A stretch of 64,000 bases of DNA from Oscillatoriophycideae cyanobacterium NC_groundwater_1537_Pr4_S-0.65um_50_18 (GTDB taxonomy: Bacteria > Cyanobacteriota > Cyanobacteriia > Elainellales > Elainellaceae). A program made the position numbers and the translations under genes. Every line of letters starts with the position of its first letter. Position 1 is the stretch's first letter. The DNA is taken from contig JACQYI010000046.1 of assembly GCA_016208305.1 (NCBI GenBank), positions 34,412-98,411 on the forward strand. Direction: 5' to 3'. Under the pieces are notes generated by a model. That model was not told where the DNA came from, did not search any database, and saw nothing but the letters and a program-made list of their open reading frames with translations. Below are positions 54,636 through 62,546 of this stretch, in pieces.

Positions 54636-56048
54636 CTCCCCCCCACAGTTGCAAATCTGTTCGGCAATAGCAGCCTGTACCCCAACTAAAAAGTTTTCTA
54701 ACCCTTGGGCCTCGTTAATCACTAAGTTCTGTACGCCACCCGATCGCTTCACCAGGCTAGTCAGACTCGCCAGCTTAGCCCCATCCAGATAGACCTGTTG
54801 CAGGGGATAGTTTTGCAAGAACTCAATTAACGAAATGTGCTCATCCCCTTGTGCTGAGAGAATCAGCGTCGATCGCATGGCTGGAATATTAGCCTGACCA
54901 AACCCTGTTCCAACCACCTGCCCCATTTCAAATAAGGCAAATTCTCCTAAAACATTGTTGAGAGTTTTGTCGAGAAAAGCGGCTTTAACTTTGATCTGCT
55001 GACTCAAAATTGAGCGAAAGCTATCGGGAGAAACCTTGGCAAGACTCAGGAGAGATCTCAGCGATCGCGAAGAGGAACCTGTTTCTGCCAGCGTGGTCAA
55101 ATCGCCAATGCTAATCGATCGCGCCAGTGGGCCAAAGGTAATCACAACCTCTTGCGCGACGCGAGGGGGCGTATAGCCAGAGGAGGTTTGCGCAACTAGC
55201 TCAGCCGTCTTAAGCCGCTGAGGCTCGGCCAGTGTCTCGATCGCGGCAAACTGCGTTCCCGGCTGCATAGCCATTGCACTGTCAGGCTTTCTATCGAACT
55301 GCACCTGCATCAAGCCTGCTGTTTCAGCACTCAGATCCTTGCGATCGCAGGGGGCAGATTTTGCAGAGGTCAGCAAAGCATTGGCTGATCCCTGAGCCGA
55401 TCCCTGAGCCGATTCCTGAGCCGTCATTAAAGCTGGGCCAGGTGTTTCGATCTCACATTCACACACCAAATCTTCCAGCAGCCCATCTGACTGTCTTAAA
55501 AGGGGCTGAATCCGCCCAATAAACAGATCAACATCACGATGGACTTGACTCAGCCGTCCCAAGTAAACTTTGACAACGGATTCTGGATATTCGTTAATCA
55601 GCTCCAGAATTGAGAAACTCCTGTCATCCGCCAAGGCAGAAACGACAACGGATTCCAAAGAGTCTAGCGACTCACGACCATAGGGTTCGCCCATGAGCTT
55701 GTTGAGTTGCAGCGCTAAAAACTGGTTTAAGTGGCTATCAAGCGTCAAGCGAATCTTCGGAATCAGCGGTTTAGTTAATAAGTTTCGAGATTCCTCTAGG
55801 GTGAGGGGAATTTGTTGAAAATAGGCTTGCACATTTTCGGGAACGTCTGTGTTGTTGACAAATGCCGTAAAGTCTTGATTTGGAACACTCGTCCTGATGT
55901 CTCGATAGTTCAAAATGATCGTTTCTGCTGCATCAGCGCTTCCCAGAAAAAATAGGAAGCTGGCGATCGCTCCCAAGAGCAATCCTGTTATCCAGACTCT
56001 CAGGGTTGATTTTTGCAGCGTTGACCCAGTGAATACAGCGTTCAGCAT
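54630..56048 (-). CDS. Secreted protein with two DUF1400 domains
   Basis: Predicted exported protein of about 472 residues. A signal peptide or anchor (about 15-40, ending near GSADAAE) is followed by two DUF1400-type domains, about 40-185 (ETIILNYRDIRTSVP...) and 295-430 (EVVITFGPLARSISIGDL...). Each starts with an I-x-F/Y-x-x-G/R-P/I strand and ends in an L-x-E-x-L-x-x-Y-P motif, and the alpha/beta hydrolase domain that normally follows is missing. A Ser/Ala/Gln-rich linker (12-bp repeats near 55385-55430) separates them. ATG 56048 is chosen since TAGGAGAGCG precedes it. It lies 54 bases after the C45 hydrolase gene and is probably in its operon. The function of DUF1400 alone is unknown. 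Confidence 0.72.
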   Translation of the reverse strand: MLNAVFTGSTLQKSTLRVWITGLLLGAIASFLFFLGSADAAETIILNYRDIRTSVPNQDFTAFVNNTDVPENVQAYFQQIPLTLEESRNLLTKPLIPKIRLTLDSHLNQFLALQLNKLMGEPYGRESLDSLESVVVSALADDRSFSILELINEYPESVVKVYLGRLSQVHRDVDLFIGRIQPLLRQSDGLLEDLVCECEIETPGPALMTAQESAQGSAQGSANALLTSAKSAPCDRKDLSAETAGLMQVQFDRKPDSAMAMQPGTQFAAIETLAEPQRLKTAELVAQTSSGYTPPRVAQEVVITFGPLARSISIGDLTTLAETGSSSRSLRSLLSLAKVSPDSFRSILSQQIKVKAAFLDKTLNNVLGEFALFEMGQVVGTGFGQANIPAMRSTLILSAQGDEHISLIEFLQNYPLQQVYLDGAKLASLTSLVKRSGGVQNLVINEAQGLENFLVGVQAAIAEQICNCGGES

Positions 56049-56066
56049 CGCTCTCCTAACTTTCAA

Positions 56067-56105
56067 ATCAAGGCATTCGATCAAGGCATTCAATCAAGAC
56101 ATTCA
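56067..56105. repeat. 13-bp tandem repeat, three copies, at the C45 gene end
   Basis: ATCAAGGCATTCG, ATCAAGGCATTCA and ATCAAGACATTCA follow one another (56067, 56080, 56093). The third copy ends in the stop codon complement of the C45 hydrolase gene. Confidence 0.9.
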
Positions 56106-57542
56106 AATTGAAGATTTTGCACAGGGTACCGCATTCGGCAATCCAATCATTTCCCCAAACGAAAAGCAAACAAACGGATTTTCAGGTACGGGAACGCTGC
56201 CTCCCGCCACCCAAAACAGCAGCCGATCATTATCAAATAACTCTTGCCGCATGGAGCCATTGCCCCCCACACTGACATCGTCATCGTAAACACTCAAAGG
56301 GCTAACTTGCAGGGTCGTGGGATCGGTGCGATCGCGCAGTACTTTCACCATTGCCTCAGCATTAAACTGGCCGTAGTTTGTGTAAGCGCCCTCTCGATCG
56401 AAAACCTGCTGTAGACGCTTGTAACGCGACAGACTGGAAGAAGCAGGATCGGGATCTTTCCCCGCCGTCTCAGGCGCGACAAAGTGATTCGTCATGTATA
56501 GCGTCCCGTTGTTGGTCACCTCTCGAATACCCAACTCTCTCCCCAAAATCTCAAATACGCCAGCCTGCTTTGATTTTCCATCAGCAATCAGGATCAAATT
56601 TGCTCGGGCATGTTCCCAGGTATTCATCAAAGCTTTGGCTTCTTCATAGCTGTGAGCCTGCTTCATAATTTTCGCCATCAACTGCACATTGCTGGCTCCC
56701 TTCAGGGAAATATCATCTAAGGTTCGAGGATGTGCCGTGTCTAGAGAAATAGATACGCCTTCGGCATTAAACCCCGAATTAGGCCAGACTGCGCCTGGAA
56801 TGCCAGTAAACACATGAGGAATACCATCGCTGGGCTGACGAATAAACACCGTAGGATTCTTCACCCAATAGTCAATCGGCTTTTTGCCATTGTCTAGGGT
56901 GCGAGCATGGTAAAGATGACCGTCAATTGACGCGTCTCCCATCGCAACAAATCCAGCACAGCCTTCATGAAACAAAATTTCGGGCAGCAAGTAAGCAAAC
57001 TGCTCTTGGTAAACATCAGCATAGGCCAACACCATACAGGCTTCCAGCGTCATGCCAATGTCTTGCGTCGCGTCCGATAAACCTCGACATTCCTCAATCA
57101 CATCGGGAAACGATCGCCGCATTGCCAATCGCCCCAGCCCTAACCCCCTGCCAGAAAACCGCAAAGCCCCCATGACTTCTTCACCCAAAGAAGCGATCTC
57201 ATCATGCAACAGCGTGCCATGCTGGTACCCCATTTCATAGGGTGTTCCCTGAAGCCACACAACCTTGATCGCCCCTTTGTCCTTACGGTGAGAAACCACA
57301 GGCTGCCATGATCCTTGGGCGGGTTGCCATGCCGGAGTGGGCATGTCTGAAGGTGCAGTCTGGGCAACTGTCTGGGTAACTGTCTGGGCAACTGTTTGAG
57401 CGGCAGTTTGAGCAGCTTTTTGGGAAACAGCTTGAGAGACTGTTTGAGATATTCCTGGGCTAATTTGTATGCCCAGAAGTAGCGTCAGACTGCAAGCCAA
57501 GAGTGCCAGAACTGTGAACCTACGCTTAAAGAAATCGTTCAT
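56103..57542 (-). CDS. C45-family Ntn-hydrolase / acyltransferase-like enzyme, exported
   Basis: Predicted exported enzyme of about 479 residues. A signal peptide (about 10-30) is followed by a Gln/Ala/Thr-rich repetitive segment (near 34-62). The catalytic domain resembles peptidase C45 (acyl-CoA:6-aminopenicillanate acyltransferase type): GTPYEMGYQHGTLL (near 95), a probable Cys nucleophile in HEGCAGFVAMGD (near 196), GHLYHARTLDNG (near 212) and ARANLILIADGKSKQAGVFE (abridged: LILIADG near 320). Such enzymes cleave themselves before the Cys to become active Ntn-hydrolases. ATG 57542 is chosen over the longer frame from 57605. The tandem-DUF1400 gene follows in the same direction. The substrate is unknown; lipid amides, acyl homoserine lactones or peptides are possible. 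Confidence 0.8.
   Translation of the reverse strand: MNDFFKRRFTVLALLACSLTLLLGIQISPGISQTVSQAVSQKAAQTAAQTVAQTVTQTVAQTAPSDMPTPAWQPAQGSWQPVVSHRKDKGAIKVVWLQGTPYEMGYQHGTLLHDEIASLGEEVMGALRFSGRGLGLGRLAMRRSFPDVIEECRGLSDATQDIGMTLEACMVLAYADVYQEQFAYLLPEILFHEGCAGFVAMGDASIDGHLYHARTLDNGKKPIDYWVKNPTVFIRQPSDGIPHVFTGIPGAVWPNSGFNAEGVSISLDTAHPRTLDDISLKGASNVQLMAKIMKQAHSYEEAKALMNTWEHARANLILIADGKSKQAGVFEILGRELGIREVTNNGTLYMTNHFVAPETAGKDPDPASSSLSRYKRLQQVFDREGAYTNYGQFNAEAMVKVLRDRTDPTTLQVSPLSVYDDDVSVGGNGSMRQELFDNDRLLFWVAGGSVPVPENPFVCFSFGEMIGLPNAVPCAKSSI
57345..57470. repeat. Coding repeats in the linker of the C45 enzyme
   Basis: Repeated CAACTGTTTGAGC/CAACTGTCTGGG-type units on the plus strand encode the alternating Q-T-V-A-Q residues that follow the signal peptide of the C45 enzyme. 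Confidence 0.75.
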
Positions 57543-57707
57543 GGAAGAGGAATACGAGGTTTTCTTAGGGGCTAAGGAAGGCTTAATTATTGTAGGATGG
57601 ATCAAGCTTCAGCATTCAAGAAAAGCGATCGCTTCAGCCATACCGCTTCAGCCATCAGGCCATTGCTAGAAATGAACTTATCGCCTAGCTAGAGCAGGTT
57701 TTCTCAA

Positions 57708-57776
57708 GACCTCTGAAATTCAGCTTTTAGGGTTTTGCAGTACGCGCCACAAAACCCTCATTTGCCATCTACTGAA
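57708..57776. mobile_element. MITE-like element fragment (copy 3)
   Basis: It shares TTCAGCTTTTAGGGTTTTG and CATCTACTGAAG with copies at 24833 and 25690. AGGGTTTTG(N)nCAAAACCCT forms the hairpin core. Non-coding and in the gap between the C45 gene and the PPC-like gene. Confidence 0.65.
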
Positions 57777-57777
57777 G

Positions 57778-58242
57778 TTAAGTAAATAAGCTAGCTCCAC
57801 TCCTGAAGCCAAAGTCGTAGGGAACGCTCTGTCCACCGCTGGTGATGCGAACAAAATAGGTGCCCCGATCCAGCCTTGCTGTAATTGATTCTACTTCGCC
57901 ACCCTCTGCCGATTGCTTACGGATGCGCCTGCCGTTGCTCCGCTCCAAGACGATTTGCAGCTCAGGCACAAGCGCACTAAAAATACCGCCCGCCTCTTTG
58001 TTTTTTGCAGAAACACGAACTTGGGTACGTGTATTTAGGGTAAATCGATAAAATATCGGATCATCTTCCCGCGTGCCGACTCGACCAGAATCTTGAAACC
58101 TCGATCGCGTAATGCGAATCGCCTGACTTCTCGTTGCTCTGGAGGTAGCCAAGGGAGCTATCCCTGCGCTTCTAAGAGAAAAAGCTGAACCGCCAAGGGG
58201 TTCAGACAGGCTGACGCTTGTCTGGGAAGAGGAAAAATTCAT
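57778..58242 (-). CDS. PPC-like (pre-peptidase C-terminal) domain protein
   Basis: Protein of 154 residues. The C-terminal ~110 residues have a beta-sandwich pattern, with FYRFTLNTRTQVRVSAKN (near 65), LERSNGRRIRKQSAEGGEVESI (abridged: NGRRIRKQS near 102) and the closing DRGTYFVRITSGG near 124. This is like the pre-peptidase C-terminal (PPC) domain of secreted bacterial enzymes, here standing alone without a catalytic partner. The N-terminus is Ser-rich with no clear signal peptide. Its role is unknown. It follows a MITE-like fragment. Confidence 0.6.
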   Translation of the reverse strand: MNFSSSQTSVSLSEPLGGSAFSLRSAGIAPLATSRATRSQAIRITRSRFQDSGRVGTREDDPIFYRFTLNTRTQVRVSAKNKEAGGIFSALVPELQIVLERSNGRRIRKQSAEGGEVESITARLDRGTYFVRITSGGQSVPYDFGFRSGASLFT

Positions 58243-58365
58243 AAATATCAGCGACCTTTGCTAAATGTAGCAGCACTCTAATGCCCAAATCTATCGTAAA
58301 TCTATACAGATGCTAGATCTTAAGCAAGGGTATCTCTTAAAAATCAATGGGATCAGCCAGATTCA

Positions 58366-59055
58366 TCAGTATCGTCCCGATACCCAAAGCTGTTCCGTTT
58401 GATAAAATTCTCCTCGCTGTTCGATCGCATATCCTCCCAACAGCAACGTTAGCCATAGCTGTACCAGCGGTACCCCCATTGACTGCTGAAGCCCCAGCAG
58501 CGAAATTGTGGCCACCTGCTGCTCGGTCATCCACTGTGTCACTGCCGCTGACCAAACCGACACATCTTCATCATGCGCTAACGTCAATGTTTGGTTAAAA
58601 ATTTCTGCTTCGGTTAGCTCTGGTTCCTGACTCATCTGCTCATCTAGCACCTGTAGCAGCGCCGCTTTGTCTAATTCCCCAACAACAGAATTGCCCTCTC
58701 CTAGCCGCTCTGGACTCCTTTTGGGCAACCTTGTCAATGGCTCAATAAAGGACTCAAAATCAACCTCCATCGTCTGCCGCACATAGCGATCGAAGGCATC
58801 AGAAGGCATTACTGGCCCCTCATCGCTGTTAGTCGCCTCAAGTTCCTCAAACGCCAGCACCGATCGCTCTTGAAACACCTGCACAATTTGGGTGATTGCC
58901 TCTGCGATGACCTGCAACTGCTCAGGCGGATTCAGCTTTAGTAAAGACTCTTCCAGGCCATCAAGCAGCTGCCTCAAATCTGCTTCAGCCGGGGCGATCG
59001 TCGCCTCTCGCAACATTTCCCACAGCAGCAACTCCAATGGCTCTACTGGTTCCAT
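58366..59055 (-). CDS. Hypothetical acidic protein
   Basis: Acidic, helical protein of 229 residues, not recognised. The N-terminal half is rich in Leu and Glu heptads (LLLWEMLREATIAPAEADLRQLL, abridged: LLWEMLREA near residue 9; LNPPEQLQVIAEAI near 55), and the C-terminal part has WMTEQQVATISLLGLQQSMGVPLVQLWLTLLLGG (abridged: LVQLWLTLLLGG near 198), hydrophobic but not clearly membrane-spanning. It lies 25 bases after the zinc-ribbon-like gene (59569) on the same strand, so the two form an operon next to the tyrosine recombinase. No function can be inferred. Confidence 0.55.
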   Translation of the reverse strand: MEPVEPLELLLWEMLREATIAPAEADLRQLLDGLEESLLKLNPPEQLQVIAEAITQIVQVFQERSVLAFEELEATNSDEGPVMPSDAFDRYVRQTMEVDFESFIEPLTRLPKRSPERLGEGNSVVGELDKAALLQVLDEQMSQEPELTEAEIFNQTLTLAHDEDVSVWSAAVTQWMTEQQVATISLLGLQQSMGVPLVQLWLTLLLGGYAIEQRGEFYQTEQLWVSGRY

Positions 59056-59080
59056 TTAGACACCTCATTCATGCTGCACC

Positions 59081-59569
59081 TCATTCATGTAGTGAGCAAG
59101 GACGCAACGGACATAGCTCAGCGTCAAGCCGTATTTGGCTCGCAAACTTTTTGATCCTGTAGCGTTCTTCCAGCACATTCAGCATCTTACCGACATACTG
59201 ATGCACTTGGCTGGGAACCATTCCGATACAGTGGATGGGAGGAACGATCGCGACCTTTGCCTGTCCCTGCCAAATTTCTGCCCCGACTGCATGGATGGGT
59301 GTATCGGTTCCCGCTTTGCGATAGACGACCAGAACCCCGAATACTAACTGATGCAGCGGCTCAAACTCTACTGAAATTTGTTCTACACCCTCTTTTCGTT
59401 TGCGACTGCGCGTTTGGTTAATGCGATCGCGGTTTTTTGCATAGGATCTACGGCTGTAGCAAACTGCTGGATTCCAACAGCGATCGCCTTCTGCCCCATG
59501 CAACACTTGCGCCTGCTCTGCCGACAGCATGGCACATCTACGGCATTTCTCTGGCAATGTTTTCGCCAT
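59081..59569 (-). CDS. Hypothetical protein with N-terminal Cys cluster
   Basis: Basic protein of about 162 residues. The N-terminus has four Cys in CRRCAM (near 9-12) and CWNPAVC (near 32-38), likely a zinc ribbon or zinc knuckle, then a very basic stretch (NRDRINQTRSRKRKE near 47-60). The C-terminal ~100 residues form an alpha/beta domain with VFGVLVVYRKAGTDTPIHAVG (abridged: VLVVYRKAG near 80) of no named family. A nucleic-acid-binding role is plausible from the charge and Cys pattern. ATG 59569 is chosen over 59611 because the family-like start MAKTLPEKC begins there. It is in an operon with the next acidic protein and divergent from the recombinase gene. Confidence 0.55.
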   Translation of the reverse strand: MAKTLPEKCRRCAMLSAEQAQVLHGAEGDRCWNPAVCYSRRSYAKNRDRINQTRSRKRKEGVEQISVEFEPLHQLVFGVLVVYRKAGTDTPIHAVGAEIWQGQAKVAIVPPIHCIGMVPSQVHQYVGKMLNVLEERYRIKKFASQIRLDAELCPLRPCSLHE

Positions 59570-59825
59570 CAAACCCCTTGTTGAGATAAGGCAGGAATCC
59601 CCGCCGGCCATTGGGGATGTCGTGAACCTATCGATTTTAGCTCAGGGTCTATTTCAGTCAACGGTGACAGCATACACAACTCTTTAGCTAGGCAGGCTCA
59701 GTCAAGCAGGCTAAGAGCATTATACTCTGCTCCCCTAGCTCTATTTCTCAAGTTGTCTTAGACTAGTTTTATCCCAGATATTTGTTGACTCTTGAGGGTC
59801 AAGTTTTAGAGAGTAAATATCAGGG

Positions 59826-60785
59826 ATGGGGCGATCGCCCCTAACCTCTCTCCCCAAATCTATGCGTGCTATGAAATGTTCCGCTATCCCAGACCCTGTC
59901 ATTGTGCCTCTCAGCAGCAATTTCAGTAGCAAAGATGCTCTCGGAATCCTGGCTCAGCCTGTCTCTCCTATCGATCCGAGGCAACTCAAGGTCAATCAGT
60001 TTATAGAAGGGCGATCGCTCAGTCCCAAGACTGAACAAGCCTATCGCCGGGATTTACAGCATTTCATGGAATGGACACCGCAGGCATGGGGTGATGTAAC
60101 CCGGTGGCAGGTGGCTCAATTCAAGCGATACCTGCTGCAAGATAGGAAGTTTGCTCCTAACTCAGTCAATCGAATTTTGCGGACGCTTAAGACTTTCTAC
60201 AAATGGCTCCTCATGTCCGAGCAGATCTCGGCTGATCCCACAGTTGAGATAATCCTGGAAAAAGTGCAGCAACCGCTCTCTCAAGGACTTAACAAGACAG
60301 AAATTGAGCAGATTTATGCAGCCATTGCTGAAATCAGTGGTGATCCAGTACGCGATCGAGCTTTATTTTCTGTCCTGCTGCATGGCTTACGGGCAGAAGA
60401 AGCCATTAACCTCAACTTTGAAGACTACGATGGGCGACAGGTCACTATTCGAGATGCAAAACAGGACAATAGCGTGAACGTGCCTTTAACCGAGTCAGCA
60501 AGATTACACCTAAATGCTCATATGCAGCAGGCCATCCCGCAAAGCCCGTTATTCACCTCAAACTCAAACCGCAGCAAAGGGAAGCGCCTAACTTACTGGG
60601 GTGTACAAGAACTGATGAAGCGGCTTGCCCTCCATACTGGAATAGACTTACAGGCGCACCGTGGGCGGCAGACCTTCTGTGCCAATTTAGTGGTGCAGTT
60701 GGAGGCGGATATGGCTTTAGCGCTGCGGATGTCCCGGTATCGGGATATCCGCAGCGTTAAGCGCTATGCGAACCGTGAAAATTAG
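59826..60785 (+). CDS. Tyrosine recombinase / integrase
   Basis: Site-specific recombinase of up to 319 residues. The N-terminal SAM-like core-binding domain (about 55-145) has SLSPKTEQAYRRDLQHF and TLKTFYKWLLMSEQI. The catalytic domain shows Arg in LLHGLRAEEAINL (near 187), Lys in RDAKQDNSV (near 214), HRGR (His near 278, Arg near 281) and Tyr in VKRYANREN (near 312). The third conserved position, usually His or Trp in the GH-S-S motif, is replaced in SRYRDIRS. It may resolve plasmid dimers or move an accessory unit. The start is uncertain: ATG 59826, 59862 and 59871 are all possible. It is followed by the small coiled-coil protein and parAB. Confidence 0.85.
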   Translation: MGRSPLTSLPKSMRAMKCSAIPDPVIVPLSSNFSSKDALGILAQPVSPIDPRQLKVNQFIEGRSLSPKTEQAYRRDLQHFMEWTPQAWGDVTRWQVAQFKRYLLQDRKFAPNSVNRILRTLKTFYKWLLMSEQISADPTVEIILEKVQQPLSQGLNKTEIEQIYAAIAEISGDPVRDRALFSVLLHGLRAEEAINLNFEDYDGRQVTIRDAKQDNSVNVPLTESARLHLNAHMQQAIPQSPLFTSNSNRSKGKRLTYWGVQELMKRLALHTGIDLQAHRGRQTFCANLVVQLEADMALALRMSRYRDIRSVKRYANREN

Positions 60786-61074
60786 ATGGCAACGCTAGAG
60801 TCGCTTAAAGTGGCCAGCAGGCGAATCTCGTTGTTAAGGGAGCAGATATTTTGGTGATGAGACAGTGGGATGATGGGAGAGGAAACAACGGCGATCGCAT
60901 CATCCTACTCTCCTACCATTTAGCAGCTCTCCTAACGACGAGATGCACCCGTAGCCAGCCCGTCAGAGCAGGACAAGCTGAGTAAAATTAATCTTGTTGA
61001 TGTTGCCTTGCTTTTATTGCCAAGCTTTATCTGGTTACTATAATACTTAAATCGGCAGGGCAGTTTGCTTTAGT
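60786..61074. other. Intergenic region between recombinase and small gene
   Basis: About 290 bases with no gene seen. It holds the leader of the gene at 61109 and may contain recombination or transfer sites for the recombinase, though none could be defined by eye. Confidence 0.4.
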
Positions 61075-61106
61075 TTTCTGTCGATTTATTGATGAATCGA
61101 CAGAAA
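61075..61106. promoter_or_regulatory. Palindrome over the 61109 gene start, candidate operator or parS
   Basis: TTTCTGTCGATT and AATCGACAGAAA are exact 12-bp inverted arms separated by eight bases (TATTGATG). It ends two bases before the ATG at 61109, so it replaces a normal ribosome binding site. The same TTCTGTCGA-N12-TCGACAGAA core occurs at 63710-63739, on the other side of parAB. Confidence 0.72.
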
Positions 61107-61108
61107 CA

Positions 61109-61423
61109 ATGGTTAGCCCACACCTACAAGCCGAACGCGATCGCCTTCTTCAACTTATCCATTCCATCCGCAATTCTGGCAGTGTAGCTCCAATTAATGT
61201 GTGGATTAGCCCTACGCCAAAAGGGGAGTATCTTTACTACAAGCTCAGTAGCAAGAATCCTGCCTATAAAAATCAGCACTTGGGCAAGATGGGCAGCATC
61301 AAGTATCGAGACTGGAAAGCCAGGATTCAGCGGCGAGAGGTGATCACTGAGTTAGAGCAGCAGCTCTCTATGCTTCAGGTTTTGATCGATCGACAGGCAG
61401 CTACAGCCATCCACTTACCTTGA
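61109..61423 (+). CDS. Small coiled-coil protein of the par region
   Basis: Protein of 104 residues, not securely recognised (perhaps DUF6788-like). An N-terminal helix (ERDRLLQLIHSIR), a beta segment (GEYLYYKLSSKNPAYKNQHLGKMG, abridged: YLYYKLSSKNPAYK near 52) and a C-terminal coiled coil (EVITELEQQLSMLQVLID near 78) are visible. The layout is like the protein at 35330. It is located between the recombinase and parA with a palindrome directly over its start, so it may bind that palindrome or other plasmid sites. This is an inference from position. No ribosome binding site is seen; the operator-like palindrome occupies its place. Confidence 0.55.
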   Translation: MVSPHLQAERDRLLQLIHSIRNSGSVAPINVWISPTPKGEYLYYKLSSKNPAYKNQHLGKMGSIKYRDWKARIQRREVITELEQQLSMLQVLIDRQAATAIHLP

Positions 61424-61430
61424 ACATACC

Positions 61431-61560
61431 TTAGAGGATGTTTGAAGCGTGCTGATTGCTACCTGAATAGCCCTCTCTAAATCTCTTAATTCTGAGGGCT
61501 TTGAACAAAATCTAGCTTAAAAGTCCTCCAGAATTGAGAGGCGAATGCAGAATATTATGA
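61431..61560. mobile_element. Remnant IS end and MITE-like fragment (copy 4)
   Basis: TTAGAGGATGTTTG at 61431-61444 repeats the sequence at the left end of the IS element at 63788. From about 61475 a second piece with TCTTAATTCTGAGGG and CCAGAATTGAGAGG is related to the ends of the MITE-like element at 24833. Neither contains coding sequence. The rest of 61424-61699 shows no gene. Confidence 0.55.
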
Positions 61561-61699
61561 CTCTTTTCAAGCTTCCTCTTAGCTTTTGATCCAGGGTAAG
61601 CTGTATCCTGTCTTTGTAGATTCATTGAGTTTTGGTGTCACTCACGACGTGGAAAAATTGTCGGATTTTGAAATACCACAGTATTATTAGCAAGCCACA

Positions 61700-61721
61700 T
61701 GTCGTATGATGAAATACGACA
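61700..61721. promoter_or_regulatory. Palindrome upstream of parA, probable operator
   Basis: TGTCGTA and TACGACA form a 7-bp inverted repeat with an eight-base spacer, ending 15 bases before the parA ATG. The core TGTCG...CGACA resembles the palindromes at 61075 and 63710. It is a likely site for autoregulation by ParA or the small protein. Confidence 0.6.
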
Positions 61722-61736
61722 ACGAGAGGATTGACC

Positions 61737-62546
61737 ATGCCAAAACAACAATCCCGTCAAATTGTTGTAGGAATTCTTGCTAATGCAGGTGGAGTTGGTA
61801 AAACAACGTTAGCCGTACACCTAGCCTATGCGCTCTCTAAACGCGGATGTTCTGTAGCCCTTATTGATCTTGACCCCCAGCGCGCCCTAGATGTGTTTTG
61901 TGGACTTCCTTCAGTAGAGGCCGAAGACAGTCTTGTTCGCGTTCTCTCAAAGGACTTTGTGGGTGGCTGGCCGCTTGTACGGGCTTGGAATAACCCTAAT
62001 ATTGAAGTCTGTCAGGGGCATCCAGTCCTCTCACAAATTTCAGACGATCTGGTGATTCGTAGGCGCGGTGAATATACCCTGGCCGATCGCTTACAAAGTC
62101 ATCCGTTGCGCCATGATGTAGTGATTCTTGATTGTCCTGCTACATTAGGCATGATCTGTGAAAATGCAATTGCGGCCAGCACAGGGCTTCTAGTTCCTAT
62201 CCAGCTAGAAATGAAATCTGTTTCAGGCGTTGCAGATTTAGTCCAATGGGCGATCGCAATTTCAGATGATTTGCAGCTCAAACCACGTCCCCCGATTCTG
62301 GGTCTAGTTCCCTGTCTGTATGACAACAGCCGAGCCATTCATCGCCAGTATTTACGGCAATTGCCCGATGTTGCTGAGCAATTACAGATAAAGCTCTATC
62401 CTCAAATTCGAGACTCTTCTGAGTTCAAGAACGCTAGCGCCAATGGCTTGCCTTTGCAAAAATATCGTCCAGCACATCCTGCAAATCGTGATTTTGAAGA
62501 TCTAGCTCACGATCTCGCTGCACTTGCTCGTAAAGGAAAATGGTAA
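61737..62546 (+). CDS. parA: ParA-type partition ATPase
   Basis: Cytoplasmic partition ATPase of about 269 residues. The deviant Walker A (ILANAGGVGKTTLAV, with Gly-Lys-Thr-Thr near residue 17), Walker A' (IDLDPQRALD near 47) and Walker B-like (VVILDCPATLG near 130) motifs fit ParA/Soj. It segregates a replicon by moving ParB-bound DNA over the nucleoid. The start at ATG 61737 has GAGAGGA six bases upstream; TTG 61731 would also fit the frame. The upstream palindrome 61700-61721 may bind ParA or another repressor. It overlaps the parB start and the two are one operon. The N-terminus lacks a helix-turn-helix, like type Ib or chromosomal-type ParA. Confidence 0.92.
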   Translation: MPKQQSRQIVVGILANAGGVGKTTLAVHLAYALSKRGCSVALIDLDPQRALDVFCGLPSVEAEDSLVRVLSKDFVGGWPLVRAWNNPNIEVCQGHPVLSQISDDLVIRRRGEYTLADRLQSHPLRHDVVILDCPATLGMICENAIAASTGLLVPIQLEMKSVSGVADLVQWAIAISDDLQLKPRPPILGLVPCLYDNSRAIHRQYLRQLPDVAEQLQIKLYPQIRDSSEFKNASANGLPLQKYRPAHPANRDFEDLAHDLAALARKGKW

